This document shows, piece after piece, positions 1 through 7,632 of a DNA stretch of 54,689 bases. This stretch comes from CAZTAR01 sp043813895 (GTDB taxonomy: Bacteria > Planctomycetota > Phycisphaerae > UBA1845 > UTPLA1), in NCBI GenBank assembly GCA_043813895.1, contig JBDRKQ010000028.1:1-54689 (forward strand). Reading direction: 5' to 3'. Every line of letters begins with the position of its first letter. Position 1 is the first letter of the stretch. The translations under genes were made by a program, and so were the position numbers. The notes under the pieces were generated by a model that saw nothing but the letters and a program-made list of their open reading frames with translations, had not been told where the DNA came from and made no database searches.

Positions 1-290
1 GTCCAAAGACTTTGCGGGCGTTTGCGGGCGTTTACACTTTTTCTGCTGTAAAATCAGAGCAACACGAGCATGGCAAGCACACGCCCGCTACGACCGGCAA
101 GGAAAAACAAAAGAATCTCGCGCGGCGTAGCATGGGTCAGCGTCAGGACGCATCGGTTGTCGCCGAGATCCCGGGGTCCGCGGCCCCAGGAACCCGGCCG
201 AAAAGGGGACACTCGGATAGTAACGGGGGCGACCGGGCCCCGCAAGCCCGCCACGCCGCCCGTAACTATCGCAATATAAACACATTATAC
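1..290. other. Intergenic stretch without a supported gene
   Basis: No open frame here looks like a protein, and several frames overlap without a ribosome binding site. The only local structure is a short tandem repeat of a 10-nt unit near positions 11-33 (TTTGCGGGCG twice). The stretch lies downstream of the tRNA-Pro gene, which is on the minus strand. Confidence 0.5.
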
Positions 291-366
<76 letters not shown>

Positions 367-615
367 CGGCGCGGTATCGCGCGGCCCAAGCCGCGGATTC
401 AGAAAGCATTAGACGCCCCTGACCTAGCCCAGTCAATACCCACCTTTTTCTGTCGCGAAGAACGGGGCGGCCCGTTATCAAAGCTCAGCTTGACCGGCTT
501 GGCCGCCAGACGTCGGGCAGAGCCCTACCCAATGTCATGAAGAGGCTGTCCCCCGGTACGCGGGGTGCGTACATTTCGGCGTTGTCTCACGCCAACGTCG
601 TTTCCGAGGAGCGCC

Positions 616-900
616 ATGATTCACGTAGGTGCGGACGTACATGTTCGCGACTCAGCATCGAACGCGAAAGACGCCGACGGTCAAGTTCTGGTTCGCGGCC
701 GATGCGGCTACACGTTGCCGGAACTCACAGGATTCCTGGCCCCGCTCGATGCCCGAGCGTCTGATCTTGCCGGCGGAGGAACGCTCAAGGATGAGTTAGC
801 GGATACCGCCGCCGACGAGCACCAGCTCGAAGAGGCCTTTGAGACCGACGAAGCACGTCATGCGGCACACCGACTCCTGACGATGTTCGATGGAAACTAA
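616..900 (+). pseudogene. IS110-family transposase N-terminal remnant
   Basis: From the ATG at 616 the frame reads MIHVGADVHVRDS, then DADGQVLVRGRCG and ELTGFLAPL. This is the start of the RuvC-like DEDD nuclease domain of IS110-family transposases, including the first catalytic Asp in the DVHV motif. IS110 transposases are usually 300-400 residues; here the similarity ends after about 50 residues. The rest (from about residue 50, with many Asp, Glu and Ala) does not look like IS110 and runs to a stop at 900. I read it as a truncated, probably inactive remnant whose frame was extended by unrelated sequence. No partner ends or target duplication were found. Confidence 0.6.
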
Positions 901-977
901 CTTCCGCCCCGCCCAAACGATGGCGCGATCCGCTCACCCCAGCGACAGAGTGTGCCTGCGACCGCGCCGGGCGGTTG

Positions 978-1451
978 CTATGAACCACCGCCCATGTCCG
1001 GCGGCACGAAGCCGAAGTCGGCGAGGAGCTGCGCCAGGCCGTTCATCAGCTCTTCCCCATAGTCCTCGAAGAAGCGCTGGGCGCCTTCCTCCGTGGAGAG
1101 GTCGTAATCGCCACCGGCTCTTGCCTGGAACGCGGCCGCAAGATCAGCGAGGCCCTCAGGCGGACCATTCGTGTTGCCCAAGTCTCCGAAGTCGTTGATG
1201 CCGTTCAGTGCCAGAAACGCAGCCAACGCCGCCGCTTCCTCGGCGCTCAGCGCGAGTCCCGGCACGCCTGCTGCATCGGCCGCCGTGCGACTCAGCAGTT
1301 GCCACTCCGCACTGGATACGGCGGAAGCGTTTCCGTTGAGCTTCATCGCCGTTGTGGCCAGAGAGATCAGGTCGAAGACACCGCAGCCAGCGGTGCCGAT
1401 CCCGATGCAGCCCACCAACACGATACACAGAGCTACTTTCGCACTCTTCAT
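978..1451 (-). CDS. Small predicted lipoprotein
   Basis: The 157-residue product begins MKSAKV, followed by a hydrophobic stretch and a lipobox IGTAGC with the lipid-modified Cys near residue 23, so it should be lipid-anchored. The mature part is Ala-rich, helical and acidic and ends in Gly-Gly-Gly-Ser; I recognise no domain. An upstream in-frame ATG at 1457 has GGAGGG only one base away, while the ATG at 1451 has the same sequence at about 7 nt, so 1451 is preferred. A second lipoprotein gene of similar style lies just upstream on the same strand, and the two may be co-transcribed. The function is unknown. Confidence 0.7.
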   Translation of the reverse strand: MKSAKVALCIVLVGCIGIGTAGCGVFDLISLATTAMKLNGNASAVSSAEWQLLSRTAADAAGVPGLALSAEEAAALAAFLALNGINDFGDLGNTNGPPEGLADLAAAFQARAGGDYDLSTEEGAQRFFEDYGEELMNGLAQLLADFGFVPPDMGGGS

Positions 1452-1546
1452 CTTCATACCCTCCTGCTGTGCTGATCCACTCAGTGTGGTTACCCGTTTT
1501 CAGCCAATAGGCTGGACCACGTGAAACGACCGCTACCACGGCCGGA

Positions 1547-1831
1547 TCACGGCACGTTGAAAGTCAAGAGAAACTCGACGAGCCGGTCCCCCTCGTCAGT
1601 ATCCGGCGCGCCGACCGCTGCTCGAATCTGGTCGCGCTTCTCGTCGTCTGTCAGCCGTTCATCGCTCTGAATGTCGTCGAGATCGACCAACGTGAAGCCT
1701 GCCACTTCCGCCGGCAGTGCGGGGTCCAGGCGATCGAAACCGCAACCCGGAAGACACGTGAAGCATGCAAACACGACAAGGGCTGAGATGACGACGGCCA
1801 TCCCACGTGCGTGCTGGTTTGCCGGGAGCAT
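1547..1831 (-). CDS. Small predicted lipoprotein
   Basis: The 94-residue product has a basic N-terminus, a hydrophobic core (VVISALVVFACF) and a lipobox LPGC followed by GFDRLDP. The mature part is short and acidic (DLDDIQSDERLTDDEKRDQI). The open frame extends upstream to 1927, but that part is not signal-like. The ATG at 1831 has GAGGTG about 9 nt upstream and puts the signal peptide at the N-terminus. The gene is divergent from the secreted-protein gene at 1996, and their control regions share about 165 bp. No family is recognised. Confidence 0.65.
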   Translation of the reverse strand: MLPANQHARGMAVVISALVVFACFTCLPGCGFDRLDPALPAEVAGFTLVDLDDIQSDERLTDDEKRDQIRAAVGAPDTDEGDRLVEFLLTFNVP

Positions 1832-1910
1832 CACGTAAACACCTCGCAATTGCCTGTCCGGATCCACCAGGCAGGACGAATAGTAGCATCGGTCCCCGGC
1901 GCGGTCGAGC

Positions 1911-1938
1911 TTGAAGGTCCCGTCCATGCTCCTATAAT
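1911..1938 (+). promoter_or_regulatory. Sigma-70-like promoter for the gene at 1996
   Basis: TTGAAG (1911-1916) and a consensus TATAAT (1933-1938) are separated by 16 bp. This places the transcription start near 1945, so translation should begin at the ATG at 1996 and not at the in-frame GTG at 1945. Confidence 0.55.
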
Positions 1939-1995
1939 CAGCCTGTGAACTTCATCAAACAAGCCTATTCCGAGAATCTCACGACGCGGACAAGG

Positions 1996-3147
1996 ATGGA
2001 GCATTGCGGCACGAAGCCGTCCCGCTTCCTTTGGCCCAGTGCCTTCCGGCTGGTCGGCCCGATTTGCGTCGCGCTGCTTCTTGTCTGCCCAGGGATGGCC
2101 TTTCAACAACCGCCGGCCACGACGAAGCCAGCGACCGCAGGCGCCGAACCGCAGTCGACCTCCAGAGCAGCGCAGGCAGTAATGACCTCGACCAGCTTGC
2201 CAGACAGTCCAGACTCTCCGGAGGAACTTCGCGAACGCTGGATGTTATCGGCGGATCTGGCGGCGGCCGAAACACCTCTGGAGCGGAGTCAGGCGTCTCT
2301 CTCGGCAGCCCAGAGGATCCTCGCGAGGGAATGTGTCCCATTGCTGACTGCCCTCTTGATCGCTGCCGATCCTCCACGGCCGGTGTCCACCTGTTCCTCG
2401 CGACTTGTCACCTACACCGATGTGGCAACGGGCTTGCTCGACGATGCGGCGAGTGAACTGGAGGCGGCCCACGAGTTGGAGGCGAGGCCGGAGGCCGATG
2501 TCCTGTGGCAGACCCGGGATCGTGTTGCCATGCTGCGCGCTTTCGCCGGGATGTTCGCTGCACTCGGCAAGGCGGACGGGTCTTCGGCATCTCAAGAGGC
2601 GCTCCTGGATGCGTGCAACGAGCTCGCCCTCTACCAACACGACGACAACCGCGGCATCGCCGAGTCCGTAAGATTCTGGCGGGCCGTCGCCTATCGACAT
2701 GCCAATCGTCCTGAGCGGGCATTACAGCTTCTGCACCCGATTCTGGCCGCGCCGGCTCCACGCAGGCTGGGTTACTGGGCGAGGCTGGAGCGATGTCGAT
2801 CGCTGTGCGACGCGGATCGCCACGCCGCCGGTATCGCCTTGTGTCTTCGGATTGAAGCGCGCGTCCCAACATGGTTCGACGGCGTGTCGGAGGAGACTTG
2901 CAAGAAGGCCGCCGATACGGCGAAGTTCATTCACATCGAGCTGCTTCAATCTTGGGAGAGCGCGTTGCGCGACGCCGGCCAAGACGACCGAGCCGAGCAC
3001 GCCGCCACCGAAGCCGTGAAGCTGCGCGGGTCTGATTCGTACCCCCCGACGCCTGACCGCTGGCTCGGTTTGGAGGAATCGATCGCGGGTCTGCCGGATG
3101 ACGCGCCCGACGCCGTCGATCCTGCTCCTGATTCGGACGCGGACTAA
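1996..3147 (+). CDS. Secreted protein with helical (TPR-like) repeats
   Basis: The 383-residue product has a signal peptide (hydrophobic VGPICVALLLVCPGMAF) followed by a Pro/Thr/Ala linker of the PPATTKPAT type common in secreted Phycisphaerae proteins. The rest is alpha-helical and Ala-, Leu- and Arg-rich. Paired-helix segments such as ANRPERALQLLHPILAA suggest tetratricopeptide-like repeats near residues 240-300. The C-terminus is acidic. No catalytic motif is visible. It may be a periplasmic scaffold, but that is inference. The start follows the promoter at 1911-1938; a GTG at 1945 would lengthen the product by 17 residues. Confidence 0.7.
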   Translation: MEHCGTKPSRFLWPSAFRLVGPICVALLLVCPGMAFQQPPATTKPATAGAEPQSTSRAAQAVMTSTSLPDSPDSPEELRERWMLSADLAAAETPLERSQASLSAAQRILARECVPLLTALLIAADPPRPVSTCSSRLVTYTDVATGLLDDAASELEAAHELEARPEADVLWQTRDRVAMLRAFAGMFAALGKADGSSASQEALLDACNELALYQHDDNRGIAESVRFWRAVAYRHANRPERALQLLHPILAAPAPRRLGYWARLERCRSLCDADRHAAGIALCLRIEARVPTWFDGVSEETCKKAADTAKFIHIELLQSWESALRDAGQDDRAEHAATEAVKLRGSDSYPPTPDRWLGLEESIAGLPDDAPDAVDPAPDSDAD

Positions 3148-3274
3148 ACAGCCTGTTTGTCCCTACCACACCTCGCTCGACTGCCTGCCGGCACTTGAAA
3201 CGAGATGGACCCCGAACCGACGAACCTACAACCCGTTTGCTTCACGCGCTCCGGCTCGGGCGGTTCGGATCACG

Positions 3275-3304
3275 TTGACGAAGGCCGGCAACTCCACCTA
3301 TGAT
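3275..3304 (+). promoter_or_regulatory. Sigma-70-like promoter upstream of cysK
   Basis: TTGACG (3275-3280) and TATGAT (3299-3304) are 18 bp apart, which is close to the housekeeping consensus. The predicted start near 3311 leaves a leader of about 70 nt before the cysK ATG at 3380. No riboswitch was recognised in that leader. Confidence 0.5.
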
Positions 3305-3379
3305 AGGATCTTAAGTACTCGGGCAAGCCCCGCCAGAGGTATCCATTGGTACATTCGATCGTGCCCCGGGAGAGTGGAC

Positions 3380-4324
3380 ATGGGACGTCTGTATGACAAT
3401 ATCATCGAGGTCGTTGGCAACACACCACTCGTGCGGCTCAACCGGATCGCGGGCTCGCAGGGGCTCGTGTACGCGAAGCTGGAGTACCTCAATCCACTGG
3501 CCAGCATAAAGGACCGCATCGCCAAGTCGATGATCGAGGCCGCCGAGGCGGCCGGGAAGATCAACGGGGATACGGAGATCATCGAGCCCACGAGCGGCAA
3601 CACGGGCATCGGTCTTGCGTTCGTCTGTGCGGCAAAGGGATACAAGCTCACACTGACCATGCCGGAGTCGATGAGCATGGAACGACGCATGTTGCTCAAG
3701 GCCCTCGGGGCCAAGCTCGTGTTGACGCCGGCGGCCAAGGGAATGCCGGGCGCGATTCATCGGGCTCGCGAGCTGGCGGAGCAGACGCCGGGCAGCTTCA
3801 TGCCGCAGCAGTTCGACAATCCGGCGAACCCGGAGATCCACCGACGCACAACGGCAATCGAGATTTGGAACGACACGGACGGGGCCGTCGATATCCTTGT
3901 TTCCGGTATCGGGACCGGCGGGACGATCACGGGAGTTGGAGAGGTTCTCAAGGAGAAGAAGCCGAGCGTGTACTGCGTTGCCGTGGAGCCGGAGGAATCG
4001 CCCGTCTTGACGCAAACGCGAGCGGGACAGCCGGTCAAGCCGGGGCCGCACAAGATCCAGGGGATCGGGGCGGGCTTCGTCCCGACGGTCTTGAATACGT
4101 CCGTCTTCGACGAGGTCATCCGCGTAAACTCGGACGATGCGATGGCCATGGGCAGGAGGTCGGCCAAGGAGGAGGGCATACTCTGCGGTATCTCATCCGG
4201 TGCGGCCATTTGTGCGGCCAGTCAACTTGCCTCGCGGCCCGAAAACACCGACAAGATGATTGTGGTGATCCTGGCCTCGTCGGGAGAACGGTACTTGAGC
4301 ACGCCGCTGTTTCAGGATTCGTAA
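3380..4324 (+). CDS. cysK: Cysteine synthase (O-acetylserine sulfhydrylase)
   Basis: This 314-residue PLP enzyme converts O-acetylserine and sulfide to cysteine in the cytosol. The N-terminus (IIEVVGNTPLVRLNR) is family-typical. The PLP-binding lysine is in PLASIKDR (about Lys44), the substrate loop is EPTSGNTG, and the phosphate-binding glycine loop is GIGTGGTITG near residues 176-185. The C-terminal GISSGAA segment is also present, and the length is normal. The frame is open far upstream, but family alignment starts at MGRLYDN. The gene is followed 56 nt later by cysC, consistent with a sulfur-assimilation operon served by the promoter at 3275. Confidence 0.95.
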   Translation: MGRLYDNIIEVVGNTPLVRLNRIAGSQGLVYAKLEYLNPLASIKDRIAKSMIEAAEAAGKINGDTEIIEPTSGNTGIGLAFVCAAKGYKLTLTMPESMSMERRMLLKALGAKLVLTPAAKGMPGAIHRARELAEQTPGSFMPQQFDNPANPEIHRRTTAIEIWNDTDGAVDILVSGIGTGGTITGVGEVLKEKKPSVYCVAVEPEESPVLTQTRAGQPVKPGPHKIQGIGAGFVPTVLNTSVFDEVIRVNSDDAMAMGRRSAKEEGILCGISSGAAICAASQLASRPENTDKMIVVILASSGERYLSTPLFQDS

Positions 4325-4380
4325 CGGCCGCGCGCCCGGCGATGCTCGTTGGGTCTTCAGGCATCTGTGGAAGGGGTGAC

Positions 4381-4998
4381 ATGACGGAAATCAAAGCGGC
4401 GAACGTCGTCTGGCACGAAGGGCACGTCGAACGTACGGAACGCGAGAAGCTACTGCGACAGCGAGGCTGCACGATCTGGCTGACGGGCCTCCCTTCCAGC
4501 GGCAAGAGTACGCTCGGCTTCTCGCTCGAACACGCACTGGTTCAGCGGGGCCGGCTGGCCTACGTTCTGGACGGAGACAACGTTCGCCACGGTTTGAACA
4601 AGAACCTCGGCTTCTCCGCGGAGGATCGTGACGAGAATATCCGGCGTATTGGGGAGGTGGCGAAGCTGTTCGCCGACGCCGGCGCCATCAGCATCACTTC
4701 GTTCATCAGTCCGTACCGTGCCGACAGGGATCGGGCGAGAAAACTCCATGATGAGGCGGGGCTTCCCTTCATCGAGGTCTTCGTCGATACACCCCTGGAA
4801 GTGTGCGAACAGCGAGATCCCAAGGGACTCTACAAGAAGGCCAGAGCGGGGGAGATCGCCAACTTTACAGGCGTCAGTGATCCCTATGAGCCACCCGAGA
4901 AGCCTGAGGTGGTGATACAAACGGCAGACAGGAAGCTGCAAGAATGCGTTGCGGAACTGGCAGCTTACCTGGAGAGCCACGGCATCCTGACCCCCTGA
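4381..4998 (+). CDS. cysC: Adenylylsulfate kinase (APS kinase)
   Basis: This 205-residue P-loop kinase phosphorylates adenylylsulfate (APS) with ATP to give PAPS. The Walker A loop is GLPSSGKST (residues 36-44), followed by the APS-binding motif LDGDNVRHGLNKNLGFS and the segment FISPYRADRDRAR. The FVDTPLEVCEQRDPKGLYKKAR stretch is diagnostic of the family, and the length is normal. It is a stand-alone kinase, not a CysNC fusion. It lies between cysK and a PHP-family phosphoesterase on the same strand, 18 nt upstream of the latter. No ATP sulfurylase or PAPS reductase is in the window. Confidence 0.95.
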   Translation: MTEIKAANVVWHEGHVERTEREKLLRQRGCTIWLTGLPSSGKSTLGFSLEHALVQRGRLAYVLDGDNVRHGLNKNLGFSAEDRDENIRRIGEVAKLFADAGAISITSFISPYRADRDRARKLHDEAGLPFIEVFVDTPLEVCEQRDPKGLYKKARAGEIANFTGVSDPYEPPEKPEVVIQTADRKLQECVAELAAYLESHGILTP

Positions 4999-5016
4999 CC
5001 TTAGAACACCCCTGAC

Positions 5017-5874
5017 ATGTCACGCGAACCCAGGAGATGGATCGATCTGCACCTGCACTCGACCGCGTCCGACGGCGCGTACGCACCTGCGAAGCTCATC
5101 GGCATGGCAAAGGCGAGGGGCTTGTGCGCGGTCGCTCTGACGGATCACGAAACGACCGCCGGGCTGTCTGAGGCCGCGACCGCTGCCGCCGAGGCTGGCA
5201 TTGAGTTTGTCCCTGGGATCGAGGTGGCTGCGCGCCGCAACCGAGGCACGATGCACATCCTCGGGTACTTCATTGACGCCGGTTCAACTGCTCTCAACGG
5301 CTTTCTCAGTGAGATGCTGGCCAAGCGACACGAGAGGAACAGAGCGGTCCTCGACCGACTCGCGGAACTCGGCATCGAACTCGACCGCGAGAAGCTGAAA
5401 CGGTCCGCGGATGGCCCGGTCGTCACGCGTCCCCACATCGCCCGAGCTCTCGTGCACAGCGGCTTGGCGGGCAGCTTCAAGGAGGCGTTCGATCGGTACC
5501 TCGCGGACGGCGCGGCCGCCTGGGTCCGCCGCGAGAAGCCAACTGCGGAAGAGGCGATCGGGACCATCCGAGGCGCCGGCGGCGTGGCGACCCTGGCGCA
5601 CCCATCCACGCTCGGCCACGCATCGCACCTGGAGCTGGAAACGCTGGTCCGCAGCCTCTGTGATGCCGGGTTGCAGGGGATCGAGGTCTACCACCCCGAT
5701 CACACGTCTCAGCAGACCCGCCTGTTTGTCGAGATGGCCGCCCGTTTCGATCTTGCAATTACCGGCGGCTCGGATTTTCACGCGTTCGATTCGCATCGCG
5801 GCGGCAGCGGCTTCGGGGGAATCCGCGTGCCCTATGCGGTGTTGGCGCCGTTGCGGAAGCGGGCGGGTGTATGA
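5017..5874 (+). CDS. PHP-domain phosphoesterase (nucleoside 3',5'-bisphosphate phosphatase-like)
   Basis: The 285-residue protein has all the PHP metal-binding blocks in order: DLHLHSTASDG near residue 8, LTDHET, GIEVAA, HILGYFID, TRPHIARAL, LAHP and the C-terminal GSDFHAF. These place it with the YciV/TrpH-like group, whose characterised members remove the 3' phosphate of nucleoside 3',5'-bisphosphates or trim RNA 5' ends. It starts 18 nt after cysC. PAPS use yields pAp, so a pAp phosphatase here would make metabolic sense; this substrate is inferred from neighbourhood. A broader phosphoesterase role remains possible. Confidence 0.85.
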   Translation: MSREPRRWIDLHLHSTASDGAYAPAKLIGMAKARGLCAVALTDHETTAGLSEAATAAAEAGIEFVPGIEVAARRNRGTMHILGYFIDAGSTALNGFLSEMLAKRHERNRAVLDRLAELGIELDREKLKRSADGPVVTRPHIARALVHSGLAGSFKEAFDRYLADGAAAWVRREKPTAEEAIGTIRGAGGVATLAHPSTLGHASHLELETLVRSLCDAGLQGIEVYHPDHTSQQTRLFVEMAARFDLAITGGSDFHAFDSHRGGSGFGGIRVPYAVLAPLRKRAGV

Positions 5875-6253
5875 GACAACCCGGTTTGAGCGATGTGAAC
5901 GCGGCCGCAGCGTTTCAGGTTTACCTGTGGCGCCGGCGTCACACTCATTTCGTTGACGGCCCGAGGAGCACAAGGTGGCCCGTGGGGCGTAGAAACCTCC
6001 GATTGTTCTCGCACAAATCTGAGCACGGCAGTGAACGCTTCGGACGCAGGCGTCCGGCCATAACTCATTGGTACAAAGCAGATTATGAGGTCGAAGCCTC
6101 GTTTTCCTCAAGATCGCGTCGCGTCTTCGGACCTGGGACAAAGAAAAAAGAACCGGCATTACCTTAACTCGCCATGTGGAGTTACCGAGTACGGTTCCAA
6201 GCCCTGGTATGGGACCGGGGGATAGTCGATTGTCTCTCTGAAGGGAAACTGAA
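5875..6253. other. Intergenic stretch, no gene seen
   Basis: Frames on both strands are short and lack ribosome binding sites. It separates the PHP gene from the small basic protein gene and presumably carries the terminator of the first and the promoter of the second. I could not identify either with confidence. Confidence 0.4.
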
Positions 6254-6676
6254 ATGACCTATACGAAGCATGGCAATTACAGCAAGGTGAGCTTCCAGGC
6301 GGACATCAAGCGAAGGCAGGCCGCGTTCAATCGATTCAAGAGGCGATACCAGGCCTCGAAGAATCCGACGGAACGACGCTTCCTGAAGAACGAGGCCACC
6401 AAAGTCGTGACCGAACTCCGCCAGTGGAGCAAGAAGTGGCAGACCTGGGGTTTCGGCGGCAACACCTGGATCACGAAGAACTTCACGGTCACCTACTTCA
6501 CCACGACCACCGGCGCGCGGAAGACCAGCGCTTACAAGAGCCCGACCTGCAAGACCTACGGCAAGAAGAACACGGGCCGCAGCTATTCCAGCCGCAAGGG
6601 CTCGACCGGCATGCGGACCAACTCCCAGAGCCGCACGCGCACGTCGGGAACTCGCCGGAACTACACGGCCTGGTAA
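6254..6676 (+). CDS. Small, very basic protein of unknown function
   Basis: The 140-residue product starts at ATG 6254 after GAAGGGAAAC, a usable ribosome binding site. It has only a handful of acidic residues against several dozen Lys and Arg. Residues 18-65 look helical (IKRRQAAFNRFKRRYQ, RRFLKNEATKVV). Residues 75-100 are Thr/Tyr/Phe-rich with beta character (FTVTYFTTTTGARKT). The tail is a Ser/Thr/Arg-rich segment ending RRNYTAW. There is no signal peptide. Nucleic-acid binding is plausible from charge but unproven, and no family is recognised. It stands alone, with long intergenic regions on both sides. Confidence 0.7.
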   Translation: MTYTKHGNYSKVSFQADIKRRQAAFNRFKRRYQASKNPTERRFLKNEATKVVTELRQWSKKWQTWGFGGNTWITKNFTVTYFTTTTGARKTSAYKSPTCKTYGKKNTGRSYSSRKGSTGMRTNSQSRTRTSGTRRNYTAW

Positions 6677-7632
6677 GACTTCCGGGACGAAACCGCACGC
6701 GCACGCGCGCGGTCGTTGATGTCTTGCCGGACCACAAGGTACGGCCAAACAAGCCGGCGTCTGTTCCTGTCGAGAATGGGGCGGACGCCGGCTTCTGCTT
6801 GCGCTCTCTCGGCTGTTGCCGACTTGACGAATCATGAATCGCACTGGGTTGAGAGGGGATGTTGCGTTGGTGTCGCCTCGGGACACCGACCATCGTGTTC
6901 TCGGGGCGAGAAACTCCGATTCTCCGCCAAGATTAGGGTGTTTACCCGATTGAACTCAGCGACCGAATAGTGACAGAATAGGGGTTAGACAAAATAGCCG
7001 CCGGAGCGACGGCGGTCGGCGCTTAGTGAGCATACTCACCCCTTCACCACCTCACCTTCGATGGTGCCGATCGAATCGTAACGGCGGCTTTCTTATTGCG
7101 ATAATCCGACATAGAACCGCGATTGTCCAGATCGGCAAGCTCATCGTTTGCGGAAAAGCGGCGGGAATCCGGCCAACGCATGGCGGCTGCCTGCTTCGCC
7201 GGGGTCGCGCGGCCTCAAACGGGCAGACCAGTGGTTCGATCCAGCCGTTTTCGCGGGTGGAGAGCATCGGCCTCTGGCCGGTACGAATGCCGGATCGCAT
7301 GCTGCGCCCGCGATTTCATGTGGATCGGACCACTAGATGTTGCGTCCAACAAAGACTACCCTGGATGGAGCCGGTGATGGGTTTACAGGGGTCAGACTGG
7401 TAGGGCTCTTGCTGCGGGAGTCCCGTTAGATCGCGTGGACGACTACGCAGGGCTATGGTTGCGCTCGTCGGTCGTGGTCGTCGCCTAGTCATAGAGAAGG
7501 ACGCGTGGTCTTCCGGCTGTGTCCGCCCCGGACCTCAAGTGGCGAGTCATTTGCAGATCCTCCGGGGATGGTCGGGGAATAATCCGAAGGGGGCAGGCGT
7601 CGCGCGAAGGCGGCACCCCCTGGGTGTGTGTC
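6677..7632. other. Long intergenic stretch upstream of the hybrid kinase
   Basis: About 950 bp without a convincing gene. One compact hairpin is visible near 7002-7019 (CCGCCG, loop GAGCGA, CGGCGG). The kinase frame is open back to a GTG at 7519, but that segment does not look like protein and has no good ribosome binding site. Promoters for the kinase operon are expected here but were not identified. Confidence 0.4.

Noticed and set aside
3098..3379. Extension of cysK back to 3098
   Set aside because: The family starts at MGRLYDN, a good promoter lies at 3275-3304 inside the extension, and it overlaps the previous gene's end.
7519..7632. Upstream extension of the hybrid kinase to GTG 7519
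   Set aside because: The residues added are not protein-like and have no ribosome binding site; coiled-coil sequence begins right after ATG 7633.
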